DNA from: Phycisphaerae bacterium
GTDB lineage: Bacteria > Planctomycetota > Phycisphaerae > Sedimentisphaerales > Anaerohalosphaeraceae
Length of the DNA stretch: 64,000 bases
Reading direction: 5' to 3'
Assembly (NCBI GenBank): GCA_014859965.1
Contig: JACZKQ010000175.1
Coordinates: 1 to 64,000, forward strand
Shown here: one piece after another, positions 53,182 to 61,634 of the stretch
How positions within the stretch are numbered: position 1 is the first letter of the stretch
How the letters are laid out: each line of letters begins with the position of its first letter
Program-made: the position numbers and the translations under genes
The notes under the pieces: generated by a model
Databases searched by the model: none
Seen by the model: the letters and a program-made list of their open reading frames with translations, nothing else
Told to the model about the DNA's origin: nothing

Positions 53182-54125
53182 CTTAACACTCCCGTAACAT
53201 AGCCGACAAAAAACTCCCCTCCAGTATACACCCGCCCCGCCAAAAAAGTTACACTAACCTGCCGCCCACCCAGATATCTGGACCGCCCGCGCCTGTCTCG
53301 CCTCTGATTTCCATCGGCCGCCGCCCCTTGAACCCGAAAATTAAAAAACACTAAAGATCCCCGCCCCGATGCCGATGTATCCACCGGTTTCAGACTTGGG
53401 GGCAAAGCGAAACACGAAAAAACCGTCCGGCCCGCAAGGTAAGAGAAACAAACGGCTTCAAGCAAACGATAAGAAGCAGCAGGGACGCAAACGAAATGTG
53501 CTGCCCTTGGGATGTGCAGGGGAGACAGGTATGTAATAAGCCGCCGCGTGAGTAACGCCCGAGCCAGTCGGATTTCGGTCCGAAACGCTTCGGCAATACC
53601 CCCGGCGCAGCATACCAAAACAAACCACGCACAAACCCCCCGAGGGCAGCATCTTTTTTCATCTTGCTGCCTCCCCCATTTACCCCCGCTTTCAGCGGGG
53701 GCGTCCCTAGCACCTTCACCGCCGCCCACATACATACCCCCCTTCACACTCTCACCTTTCACTGCACCGGTCCCACCCTCCTCCGAATACTTCCACAACG
53801 CCTTATCCACCGTCCGCAGGTCAAGTCCGTACTTCTCCGCAATCCCCCGCACCCTCGCACAGTATGCCATCCAGAAATCGAACGAATAGTTCGCTGGCTT
53901 CTGCCACCCAAGCGACTCGATCACCCTGAAGTCCATGATCGGATAGCTCTCCGGCAAAGCGAAATGCAGCACCGTCGACGCCACCGGCCATGACACCCCT
54001 CGGAGGACGAATAGCCCGCATATCCGCGATTTCTCGCTCTCCGCCGAAAGGCAGAACCGTGTTATCTCTCTCACCGTCTGCTCGTCGTTATAGTCGCTCT
54101 CATAAAACGACGAGGAAATATGCAA
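53055..54125 (-). CDS. conserved protein with decayed C-terminus, behind CBASS operon
   Basis: Only the first 116 residues (54125-53778) look like a real protein: 'ITRFCLSAESEKSRICGLFV', 'GVSWPVASTVLHFALPESYP', 'IMDFRVIESLGW' and 'YGLDLRTVDKALWKYSEE'. I recall this layout from a common uncharacterised family with a helix-hairpin-helix-like look, but this is unverified. The remaining 240 residues have low-quality composition and run into the next gene, so they are probably read-through after a lost stop or frameshift. It lies 81 nt after the CD-NTase in the same direction and may be a CBASS accessory or simply a neighbour. Confidence 0.45.
   Translation of the reverse strand: MHISSSFYESDYNDEQTVREITRFCLSAESEKSRICGLFVLRGVSWPVASTVLHFALPESYPIMDFRVIESLGWQKPANYSFDFWMAYCARVRGIAEKYGLDLRTVDKALWKYSEEGGTGAVKGESVKGGMYVGGGEGARDAPAESGGKWGRQQDEKRCCPRGVCAWFVLVCCAGGIAEAFRTEIRLARALLTRRLITYLSPLHIPRAAHFVCVPAASYRLLEAVCFSYLAGRTVFSCFALPPSLKPVDTSASGRGSLVFFNFRVQGAAADGNQRRDRRGRSRYLGGRQVSVTFLAGRVYTGGEFFVGYVTGVLRWASKCVFLRRSGLLFWPARRRLVFTFWAARGWRIGLRRRSL
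53182..53777. other. probably non-coding stretch
   Basis: This stretch lies inside the open read-through frame of the gene above. It contains a perfect 8-bp hairpin CCCCCGCT-ttc-AGCGGGGG (53683-53701). A short minus-strand ORF (53662-53390, 90 codons) has a good GGGGAGG site, but its product has no recognisable features. I treat the region as decayed or non-coding. Confidence 0.4.
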
Positions 54126-54206
54126 CTTCTCCGTTTTTCTACAGCCACCTACATCGACCCACCTCCCCAGCGACCGCCACGCCCTCTACACAGCTATACG
54201 AAAATC

Positions 54207-55829
54207 CTATTGAATACGTACTACAAACTCACCGCTACGGGCCACACATACATCATTCTTTACGATGAAGCATTCAATCCACTGCAAACCTGTATATGTG
54301 GTTGACTCCATGCGTACGTTGCTTCCTGCGAAAATCTGACCACGTAGCTGTCCCACGCTTTCTGCTTCATATCCAGTGTTAACAACTTGCCAGTAGATAT
54401 CATAGGGATACGGCGCATTGGTCTTAGCTTCAAATTTCAAAGAGTATTTCTTCCCAATATTATGGAACCCATTTCGGGAACTTAGCGTCCTGAAGCCGCT
54501 TCTCGTGGCTTCGCCATCAATTGTCACAGTGTAACAATTCTCAATCGGCCATATGGGGCGCTCTCGGTGTGGGACATTAAAACAACTAATAGCAGCTGCC
54601 TTGGGTATCGGTTGTGATTTGGGTTTTATCTTTGTAATCTTAAAGTTCTTCTCTAACATACCGGGGATTTCTTCGGGGGTTGCCTTTTGGAAAACGTACC
54701 CGAAGGTACTATCAAGATTTCCAGCCCACTCAAAAAACGCCTTGGCACCAACGTCTTCATCTTCATTCCAGCGGTCAGCGAAATTCTCTCCTTTTTCCTC
54801 TGGGTCTCCTGGATTGTGCGGATTGACTGGATTTGGAATATACCATTTATTACCAACTCGCTGAATGAGTTCTAGCTTGGACATGTCTTTGCTGAGAAAT
54901 TGTATCGGCTCAAGTAATACAGCATGTGCAGTGAACCGGCTAATAACATAATCCAGAGTTGAATACACACTTCTAAGGCGGTCCGCATTACCCATGTATA
55001 ACTTGGCTGCCAATGTAGTAATAATCATTGAAATTGGTTTATGCGGCTCCCATTTGTGGCCAGCAAAATATATATCTCGATGTCGTTTTAAGATTTGAAT
55101 GACCCGCTGTAGCGGGGTACGAATTAATTCATCTGGGACATTTTCATTCGAGGCATATATGTCCCTGTTTTTCTCATATAACGCTTGTTTCTGCTCTTTT
55201 TCCACAAAAACAAAGCCGGGCCGATTTATATCCAGAAACCATTTCGCATAGCCTTTCGGATTGCCCGACCTCCAGTTATATTGGGAAGTCTTACCATCTT
55301 CATCGCGGTTCGTGATTGCGATAGTTGTATTGGCATATTGTTCGACATAGGGATTCTCGCGTGAGATATATTCAGCCATTAGCTGATCATGCAAACAAGG
55401 CAAAACGTCCATATGAAAACCGATATCATTTGAATCGGGAGCATACTTAAGTACCCAGCAACGACGTTTATCATCCGCCTCTTGCATACTATGTTTCTTG
55501 GCGTAACTTTTAACTTCACCGCCGATATCATTTTTAAGCTCACTTGGCTCGGTGCGTTCTTTTTGCTGCTCTAATCTACAAACAACATCAATATCATAAT
55601 CACTGTCTTTTCCTTCTGCATAAGGCCGAATAACGGTTCCTAAACTGAACGAACCTTGGATATAAACATCGGGTAGCAGGTTAGTACCTGGGTAATTGCC
55701 ATCTTCGAGGTGTTCTTTTAACGAATTGAATCGATCCATTGCTTCTTTATATTTGCTTGGAGGTATGTCAAGCTCTTTTATGTTATCAATAACTAGCCCG
55801 TTGATGTCTCGTTGTCTTTCGGTCAGCAA
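54207..55829 (-). CDS. CBASS CD-NTase with C-terminal AGS-C-like domain
   Basis: This is a cGAS/DncV-like nucleotidyltransferase of 540 residues that makes a cyclic oligonucleotide alarm signal on phage infection. The nucleotidyltransferase signature is complete: GSFSLGT at residues 59-65, Asp79 and Asp81 in 'DSDYDIDVV', and the third catalytic Asp141 in 'GFHMDVLP'. Residues about 410-540 ('IWPIENCYTVTIDGEATRSG', 'YPYDIYWQVVNTG', 'SGEFVVRI') match the layout of the AGS-C sensor domain known from SMODS nucleotidyltransferases. The start is a TTG overlapping the capV stop by 7 nt, showing coupling. The nucleotide product cannot be predicted. No Cap2/Cap3 genes are present, so it is a type I system. 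Confidence 0.9.
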   Translation of the reverse strand: MLTERQRDINGLVIDNIKELDIPPSKYKEAMDRFNSLKEHLEDGNYPGTNLLPDVYIQGSFSLGTVIRPYAEGKDSDYDIDVVCRLEQQKERTEPSELKNDIGGEVKSYAKKHSMQEADDKRRCWVLKYAPDSNDIGFHMDVLPCLHDQLMAEYISRENPYVEQYANTTIAITNRDEDGKTSQYNWRSGNPKGYAKWFLDINRPGFVFVEKEQKQALYEKNRDIYASNENVPDELIRTPLQRVIQILKRHRDIYFAGHKWEPHKPISMIITTLAAKLYMGNADRLRSVYSTLDYVISRFTAHAVLLEPIQFLSKDMSKLELIQRVGNKWYIPNPVNPHNPGDPEEKGENFADRWNEDEDVGAKAFFEWAGNLDSTFGYVFQKATPEEIPGMLEKNFKITKIKPKSQPIPKAAAISCFNVPHRERPIWPIENCYTVTIDGEATRSGFRTLSSRNGFHNIGKKYSLKFEAKTNAPYPYDIYWQVVNTGYEAESVGQLRGQIFAGSNVRMESTTYTGLQWIECFIVKNDVCVARSGEFVVRIQ

Positions 55830-56779
55830 GTCTCTTCTCCCATGTATTGATAGCTCGGTATATATTTAGGAGCGACATGTCCCCCAAAAAGTTCTTTGAA
55901 TCGTGGACAGAAGTGGCGACTTTCGTGTGCGGCCTTGCCGAGCAGAGCTTCTGTCGACAGTTTGTCCAAAGCAAACAGTCCATCTGGAACTTTGGGGTCA
56001 AGCCGTTCCACTCGGTCTCTACCGATAAGATGCTGTGCCTGAGTATAAGCCCCGACACTCTGCCCGCGCATTATAATATTCACCGCCGCTCTACACCATT
56101 TCAAGCAGCCAGCCGTATCAAGCTGCGAGGGATACGCTTTGACTTCATTTGTAGTGCCCAGATTCAGAAGATAAATGTGTTCTAATGGGACATCAAGTAG
56201 GCTTACCGCTTCGGTGATTCCCACAATGCTCGGGTTGTTGGCCCAAACTCCACCGTCAATCAACCTAACATTATCAACGCCGGCAAATGCCGGGAAATAA
56301 GTAGGTGCGGCACAGGTTGCCCTGGCGACTTTCCAAACTGGCACTTTGTAATCCCGTCTTAGTCTCTCATGGTGAGGTGTCTTAAAAAGATAAACTGAAT
56401 CATCGCCAATATTGTATGAGGGTATTACAAGCCGTTTTTGGCTATCTGCAAGGCGCTTATTTTTAAAGCATTCCTGCAAAGCACTTTCCAAGGGTGCAGA
56501 TCCATATTTACTTTTGATCAGATGCTTCACCGAGGACAGGCAACTAGGACTGAAGATCTCCGGACCTTTGCAAACATAAAACTCTACGAGTTCTCGCGCT
56601 TTCATGCCTAATGCGAGGCCAAGAGCGATTATACCTCCCGTTGAAGTGCCGGTTATGAGATCAAAGTGATCGCTGATATTAACGTGCAGGTCTTCTTCTA
56701 GAAATGCTAAAACCGCAGCGGAGAACAATCCTTTAATCCCGCCGCCATCCAACGCCAGTATTTGAAAGCGATTATTCAT
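55823..56779 (-). CDS. capV: CBASS effector, patatin-like phospholipase CapV
   Basis: This 318-residue patatin-family phospholipase degrades the host membrane when activated by the cyclic nucleotide from its partner enzyme. The oxyanion loop DGGGIKG is at residues 11-17, nucleophile Ser46 is in GTSTGG, and catalytic Asp175 is in 'LIDGGVWANNP'. The ATG at 56779 has AAAGGA upstream. It is first in the operon and overlaps the CD-NTase gene. The pair forms the minimal type I CBASS layout: abortive defence by membrane destruction. The order effector-cyclase is common. Confidence 0.92.
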   Translation of the reverse strand: MNNRFQILALDGGGIKGLFSAAVLAFLEEDLHVNISDHFDLITGTSTGGIIALGLALGMKARELVEFYVCKGPEIFSPSCLSSVKHLIKSKYGSAPLESALQECFKNKRLADSQKRLVIPSYNIGDDSVYLFKTPHHERLRRDYKVPVWKVARATCAAPTYFPAFAGVDNVRLIDGGVWANNPSIVGITEAVSLLDVPLEHIYLLNLGTTNEVKAYPSQLDTAGCLKWCRAAVNIIMRGQSVGAYTQAQHLIGRDRVERLDPKVPDGLFALDKLSTEALLGKAAHESRHFCPRFKELFGGHVAPKYIPSYQYMGEETC

Positions 56780-57463
56780 AAATCCTTTTTCCGCCCACAC
56801 ACAGTTCCCATCGCCAGCACTTCAAATTGTAGTTTCGACGTTTTCCATTCATACACCGCCTTGCACCAAGACCTTCTCAAATTCTCTCTCGCGCAGCGTC
56901 GCGGAGCCCCCCACCGCACAACCTCACAGCTAATCCGCTTCTTGCGGCCGCCTGTAATTGGTGTATTTTCAAAAACTGGAAGCAAAGGGTTAACTGGCGG
57001 GGGTCTCACTGTTAGTAGATTTTCCCATGCGTGATTAAAAAAGAGCAACTACACGGCTCAACTTTCATGTTGCCTCACCGCCTCCGCCACGCGATTCTCC
57101 CGCTCATACAAACGTCTGCAACTGCCCTCATCCAACCTTCGACTTACCCGCATCATCGCACTTAATCGAATTGCCGAGTCGACGTCTGCCCATAACCGAC
57201 GAATAAAAGCAAATCCGACTTCCGAGTCCCGCGGTCACTATCATACCCCCCGCCCGAACATTGTGCAAGCCTTTTCCGAGTAACATATACCCTAAAAGAT
57301 TACGCGCAGCGCGGTTGCTATATATAGCACCTACTGCAGCGACCTGGCGCCGCCTGCCCCGCGCCCTATTAACAGAACGTTTTGCTTGGCAATCGCCAAC
57401 CCCCCCCTTGACAATGCGCCCGAAGAGTATAAGAATACAATAAGTGTAGCATCCGGAGTGCAG
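56780..57463. other. intergenic region upstream of CBASS
   Basis: These 684 bases hold no gene I can support. They should contain the capV promoter, but no clear sigma-70 match was found. A dispersed repeat lies at 57096-57156. A possible promoter for the next plus-strand gene begins TTGACA at 57408. Confidence 0.5.
57096..57156 (+). repeat. dispersed 60-nt repeat, copy 1
   Basis: The sequence starting TCTCCCGCTCATACAAACG aligns with the reverse complement of 63936-63995, with long identical blocks (CATACAAACGTCT, CAACTGCCC, CCCGCATCA). Read on the opposite strand it gives a basic/acidic peptide 'YERENRVAEAVRQHES'. Confidence 0.65.
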
Positions 57464-57655
57464 ATGCAAAAAGACAAGAAACCAGCCCGATCCCGATACG
57501 AAGGCAAGTACGTCGCCACCGCCTCGTTCAACGACCGCAAAGTCCTCGCCTGCGGCCGCGACCCTGTCGCCGTCCGCGCCCGCGCCCAAGGCAAAGGCAT
57601 CGCCTCACCCGTGATCACCTACGTGCCAAGAGGGGACGCCTTCAACATCTTCTGA
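57464..57655 (+). CDS. DUF5678-like small protein
   Basis: This is a 63-residue protein. 'RYEGKYVATASFNDRKVLA' then 'GRDPVAVRARAQGKGIASPV' matches the DUF5678 pattern (GKYVA...V.A.G.....V..A...G...PV...VP). Function is unknown for the family. The ATG at 57464 has GGAG 5 nt upstream, and the longer reading to 57386 lacks a site. It may have a promoter starting at TTGACA 57408. It is the first of two small plus-strand genes opposite the CBASS operon. Confidence 0.7.
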   Translation: MQKDKKPARSRYEGKYVATASFNDRKVLACGRDPVAVRARAQGKGIASPVITYVPRGDAFNIF

Positions 57656-57986
57656 TGCCCAACCCCGGATTTACGACATTCCCCGCCTGAACAACCGATG
57701 CAAAACGGTGTCGTTTCGCGTCGTTTCTGCCCCAAAGTGCCCCCCTTTTTGCTCCAAAACGCACACTTTTTCGCCGTGTTTTGCACCGTTTTGCATGGTT
57801 TCTTCCCGTTCTAAGCCAAATTCACGTCTCCAAAAGCCAATAAAACCGCCGCCGCTCACCCCCCCCCGCAAAAAAAACCTTCAAAAAACCCAGCCCGCGA
57901 TTTGACAAACGCCGAACAATGGTGTATTATATACATACCTAACATGGAGTAGCCAAACGTTAACTATTTATCAGGAGGGAAAACCC
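57656..57986. other. intergenic region with inverted repeat
   Basis: There is no gene. It contains a perfect 13-bp inverted repeat, ATGCAAAACGGTG at 57698-57710 and CACCGTTTTGCAT at 57784-57796, and the promoter of the next gene. Confidence 0.6.
57902..57930 (+). promoter_or_regulatory. near-consensus sigma-70 promoter
   Basis: A perfect TTGACA (57902-57907), a 17-nt spacer and TATTAT (57925-57930) lie 57 nt before the start at 57987. It is the closest match to consensus in the window. Confidence 0.75.
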
Positions 57987-58628
57987 ATGGCAACCGAAAA
58001 ACAGATCCTCGCCAACCGCCGAAACGCCCAGAAGTCCACCGGCCCGCGCACCCGGAAAGGCAAGGCCGCCGTCGCCCAAAACGCCTTCAAACACGGCCTT
58101 TTCACCGAAAAAGTGCTCATCAAAGGAGAAGACCCCGCCGATTTCGACCGTCACCGCCGCACCCTCCTCGCCGGCCTAAAGCCCCTCGGCCCGCTCGAAA
58201 CCCTCCTCGCCGAACGCGTCGTCGCCCTCTCCTGGCGCCTCCTCCGCACCGGCCGCATCCAGGCCGAAGCCATTGACACCCTCAACCCGGACCTCAACCC
58301 CCCAATCCCTTGCTACGCCCCCGGCAGATACCCCATACCCGAATTCGACCCCGCAAAGGCCCCGCCGCTCGGCCGCACCATAGTCAGAGACTTCATGCGC
58401 GACAACGTCCTCGACCGCCTCCTCGCCTACGAACACAAAATGGAGCAAAGCCTCTACAAAGCCTGCGTCGAACTCGAAAAGCTCCAGCTCCGTCGAGACC
58501 GTCAAACCGCCGCCCCCGGCGAAACCTACCGAAAAACCCTCCCCCTCCACATCGAAAGGATCTGCGAAGACCCCCATTTGGAAAAACAAACCCAATTCCA
58601 GCAATCGCCCGAAGCAGTAAGTGCTTGA
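57987..58628 (+). CDS. conserved planctomycete 'QKSTGPRT' protein, unknown
   Basis: This 213-residue protein has the N-terminal signature 'ILANRRNAQKSTGPRTRKGK' then 'NAFKHGLFTEKVL', found in multicopy uncharacterised proteins of planctomycetes and acidobacteria. The middle is helical with many Arg and Glu. The C-terminus ends in 'EKQTQFQQSPEAVSA', encoded by the start of a short AAAACAAACCCAAT repeat. AGGAGGG lies 7 nt before the ATG, and a strong promoter is at 57902. No catalytic motif is seen. Codon use is very rich in C at the third position, like the core genome. Confidence 0.7.
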   Translation: MATEKQILANRRNAQKSTGPRTRKGKAAVAQNAFKHGLFTEKVLIKGEDPADFDRHRRTLLAGLKPLGPLETLLAERVVALSWRLLRTGRIQAEAIDTLNPDLNPPIPCYAPGRYPIPEFDPAKAPPLGRTIVRDFMRDNVLDRLLAYEHKMEQSLYKACVELEKLQLRRDRQTAAPGETYRKTLPLHIERICEDPHLEKQTQFQQSPEAVSA

Positions 58629-58712
58629 AATTAAAAGACTTCAGAGGATAAATGGGAGGGAATGGCAGCACAAGAACCCAAAAACAAACCCAATCAAACC
58701 CAATAAACCCAA
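58582..58712 (+). repeat. AAACAAACCCAAT short repeats
   Basis: The 15-nt word AAAAACAAACCCAAT occurs at 58582-58596, at the end of the preceding gene, and again at 58679-58693. The second copy is followed by two partial copies (AAACCCAAT). It looks like a short low-complexity interspersed element. Confidence 0.6.
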
Positions 58713-58778
58713 TCCCGCACCGCAAGCGAACGTCGGGAGACCGTATACAGGCATGATGACATCCGCTTTCAGGGTGAC

Positions 58779-60863
58779 CTACGCAATATCCACCAGCCCC
58801 AGCTTGCCCCCAAATTTCCGCACCAGCGCCCTCCGGATATTCCCATGTTCCGGCCGAGTCAGCAGCGGATCCTTTTTCACCAAAGCAAACGCATCCCGCC
58901 GCGCCAGCGAAAGCAAATCGAAATCCTCGACAATATTGGCGATTTTCAGGTCCGGCAGCCCATGCTGGCGAGTACTGAAAAGCTCCCCCGGCCCCCGAAG
59001 CTTCAAATCGTGCTCGGCAATCTTAAAACCGTCATTGCTCCGCGTCATAATCTCCAAACGACTCCTGGCCGTCTCATCCTCAGTTTCCGAAAACAAGAGG
59101 CAATACGACTTGCTCTGCCCGCGCCCGATCCGCCCCCGCAGCTGGTGCAGTTGCGCCAGCCCAAAATTGTTAGCATTCTCGATCACCATGATCGTCGCGT
59201 TCGGCACATCCACACCCACCTCGATCACCACCGTCGAAACCAGCGCATCGACCTTTCCAGCCCGAAACGCCGTCATTACCGCCTCTTTTTCCTCCGAAGA
59301 CATCTGCCCGTGCAGCAATGCGACGCGAAATTCGCTGAAAACCGCCGAAAGTCGCACAAATTCCGTCGTCGCGGCCTTAATTTCGCCGTTTCCGGGGTCC
59401 GTATCGATACGCGGATACACAAAATACGCCTGTTTTTTCGCCCGCAGCCGCTGCCGGATAAACTCCAGCGCCGCCCCCCGATCATGCGGCTGCACCCACC
59501 GAGTAACCACATCGCCCCGCCCCGGCGGACTGTGCCGAATAATCGAAGCGTCCAAATCTCCAAAAGCCGTCATCGCCAGCGTCCGCGGAATCGGCGTCGC
59601 CGTCATTACAAGGCAATGCGGGCTCTTTTCCTTGCGCAACTGGGCCCGCTGGTGGACGCCGAATTTGTGCTGCTCGTCAATGATCACCACACCCAGATTG
59701 GCAAAATCGATGTCCCCCTGCAAAAGCGCCACCGTCCCCACGACGATGGCGACCTCGCCCGTCTTAATGCGATCCAGCACCTCCGTGCGTTTCTTGCCCG
59801 TCAGCCCGCCGGTAATCAGGACCCGCTCGACCCGGCTGCCGCGCAGAAACCGCTCGATGCTGAGCATGTGCTGGTTGGCGAGGATTTCCGTCGGCGCCAT
59901 GATGGCCGCCTGGGTCTTGTTGGCGACCGCCAGAAGCGCCGCGTACAAAGCCACGACCGTTTTGCCGGAACCGACGTCGCCCTGCAGGAGCCGGTTCATC
60001 GGGATCGGCCGGGCCATATCGGCGGCGATCTCGGCGATCACCTTGTCCTGGTCGCCGGTCAGCAGGAACGGAAACCGCTTGCGAATGCGGCTGTCGATGG
60101 CGTCTGTGCAGGCCATCGGCGTGGCCGGGGCGGCGTGCTGCACGTGGTGGCGTTTCACGGCGAGGCCCAACTGCATCAGGAAGAGCTCATCGTATTTGAG
60201 CGTCCTTTTAGCCGCGGCAAGCGCCTTTTCGTCGTCGGGCCCGTGGATCTGTGCAAACGCCTTGGCTCGCGGCAGGAGCTCATTCTTTTTTAGGAACGGC
60301 TCATCGAAGAATTCGTCCACAAGCTGAGAGGCCTCGCCGACGATCGGCTGAACGATTCTCTTGATCTGGCCGCTGGAAAGCTGCGCCGTGGCCGGGTAGA
60401 CGGGTCCGCTGAAATACTCCGCCCCGGCCTCGCTTTCGGCCTCCAGGATCGTGAACTTCGGGTTGGCCATCTGCCGATGGTGCTTGTATTCGTTCAGCCT
60501 GCCGGAGACCATGATCACCTTGCCCGGTTCGAGCTGGCCCTGCAGATATCCGCCGTGGAACCAGACCGCCTCCCACATGCCGGTTTCGTCGGCGAGCGCG
60601 GCCTTGAAGACAGGCGTCTTGCGAAACTTCTGGAAGTCGGTCTGCTGTATGATTCCGACCAGGCACACGTCCTGGCCGACCTGCGCATCGGCGACCTTGA
60701 CGGGATCGGGCATGAAGACCCAGTTGCGCGGGAAATACTCCAGCAGGTCGCCCAGCGTTTCCACGCCCAGTTTGGCGAACGCCTCGGCCCGGGCGGGCCC
60801 GACGCCCTTGACGAATTGCACCGGCGTCGACAAATCCAGATTGTTCTGTTGCTCGGCAGACAT
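58779..60863 (-). CDS. recG: ATP-dependent DNA helicase RecG
   Basis: RecG is a branch-migration helicase that remodels stalled forks and Holliday junctions. The N-terminal wedge/OB domain starts near 'VQFVKGVGPARAEAFAKLGV'. Walker A, GDVGSGKT, is at residues 295-302, and the DEQH box is in 'VVIIDEQHKFGVHQRAQL'. The motifs 'VMTATPIPRTLAM', 'STVVIEVGVDVPNATIMV' and 'QLHQLRGRIGRGQ' follow. Length, 694 residues, is normal. I chose the ATG at 60863, with GGGTG upstream. A GTG two codons earlier is possible. Confidence 0.96.
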   Translation of the reverse strand: MSAEQQNNLDLSTPVQFVKGVGPARAEAFAKLGVETLGDLLEYFPRNWVFMPDPVKVADAQVGQDVCLVGIIQQTDFQKFRKTPVFKAALADETGMWEAVWFHGGYLQGQLEPGKVIMVSGRLNEYKHHRQMANPKFTILEAESEAGAEYFSGPVYPATAQLSSGQIKRIVQPIVGEASQLVDEFFDEPFLKKNELLPRAKAFAQIHGPDDEKALAAAKRTLKYDELFLMQLGLAVKRHHVQHAAPATPMACTDAIDSRIRKRFPFLLTGDQDKVIAEIAADMARPIPMNRLLQGDVGSGKTVVALYAALLAVANKTQAAIMAPTEILANQHMLSIERFLRGSRVERVLITGGLTGKKRTEVLDRIKTGEVAIVVGTVALLQGDIDFANLGVVIIDEQHKFGVHQRAQLRKEKSPHCLVMTATPIPRTLAMTAFGDLDASIIRHSPPGRGDVVTRWVQPHDRGAALEFIRQRLRAKKQAYFVYPRIDTDPGNGEIKAATTEFVRLSAVFSEFRVALLHGQMSSEEKEAVMTAFRAGKVDALVSTVVIEVGVDVPNATIMVIENANNFGLAQLHQLRGRIGRGQSKSYCLLFSETEDETARSRLEIMTRSNDGFKIAEHDLKLRGPGELFSTRQHGLPDLKIANIVEDFDLLSLARRDAFALVKKDPLLTRPEHGNIRRALVRKFGGKLGLVDIA

Positions 60864-60945
60864 AAACACCCATCACGGCATGAAAACTCATGTTAGCGAG
60901 CCGGCATGATCGCCTCGCGGCCGGCATTTTTCAAGAGAAAAGCCG

Positions 60946-60962
60946 CCAGGACGCCGTTTGCG
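60946..60962 (+). repeat. 17-bp direct repeat, left copy
   Basis: CCAGGACGCCGTTTGCG here is identical to 63101-63117, and both are followed within about 15 nt by GCTGCGG. The two copies flank the sigma/anti-sigma-like gene pair. Confidence 0.6.
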
Positions 60963-61100
60963 ATTCTTTCGCTGCGGATTTTGATTGTTTGCGGGTTTTG
61001 ATGGTGTTTACTTTAGACTAAAATCGCTGCATGCTGCGTCCTATTGTCGTGTTGATCGCAGGCGAAGCAGGCGGCCGGGAAGGCCGGGAAAGTGCACTGA

Positions 61101-61634
61101 ATGTCGGAAGATCGACAACTGGTTAAGGATCTCAAGCGCGGGCAGGCCGCGGCGCTGCGGCGGATCTATCTGAAGTACAAGGATGATCTGCTCACCGTCG
61201 CGCGGTCGCTGGTCGGCGATGTCAATACGGCCGAAGACTGCCTGCAGGACGTCTTCGTGTCGCTGGCCTCAGACGGCTGCCGGATCCGCAGCAATCTGAA
61301 AGGCTACCTGCTCACTTCTGTGGTCAACCGGGCCCGGGATCATCTGCGGAGACGGGCGGCGGCGTTCACGCTGCAGAGTAACATGCAAAGCCAGCGTCCG
61401 GCCGCAAGGGACCGCTTGCACACGGCGTCGGACGAGCGGATCGACGCCGCGATGCGGGCGCTGGAGGTGCTGCCCTCCGAGCAGCGGGAAGTCATCGTTC
61501 TGCACCTGCAGGGCGAGATGAAGTTTCGGCAAATCGCCGCGATGCTGCACCTGTCGATCAACACCGTGCAAAGCCGGTATCGGTACGGCATGGAAAGACT
61601 GCGGCAGCTTATGACGCAGAAGGAGGCGATATGA
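61101..61634 (+). CDS. ECF-type RNA polymerase sigma factor
   Basis: This 177-residue sigma-70 family protein contains only regions 2 and 4. Region 2 reads 'YLKYKDDLLTVARSLVGD', 'AEDCLQDVFVSL' and 'NLKGYLLTSVVNRARDHLRR'. Region 4 has the helix-turn-helix 'LPSEQREVIVLHLQGEMKFR' then 'IAAMLHLSINTVQSRYRYGM'. Its stop overlaps the next start (ATGA), as expected for a sigma factor and its membrane partner. Targets are unknown, and autoregulation is common in such pairs. Confidence 0.92.
   Translation: MSEDRQLVKDLKRGQAAALRRIYLKYKDDLLTVARSLVGDVNTAEDCLQDVFVSLASDGCRIRSNLKGYLLTSVVNRARDHLRRRAAAFTLQSNMQSQRPAARDRLHTASDERIDAAMRALEVLPSEQREVIVLHLQGEMKFRQIAAMLHLSINTVQSRYRYGMERLRQLMTQKEAI

Noticed and set aside
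53390-53662. 90-codon minus-strand ORF with a good GGGGAGG site
   Set aside because: The product shows no signal, domain or family resemblance, and the region overlaps a decayed frame. Kept only as a remark.
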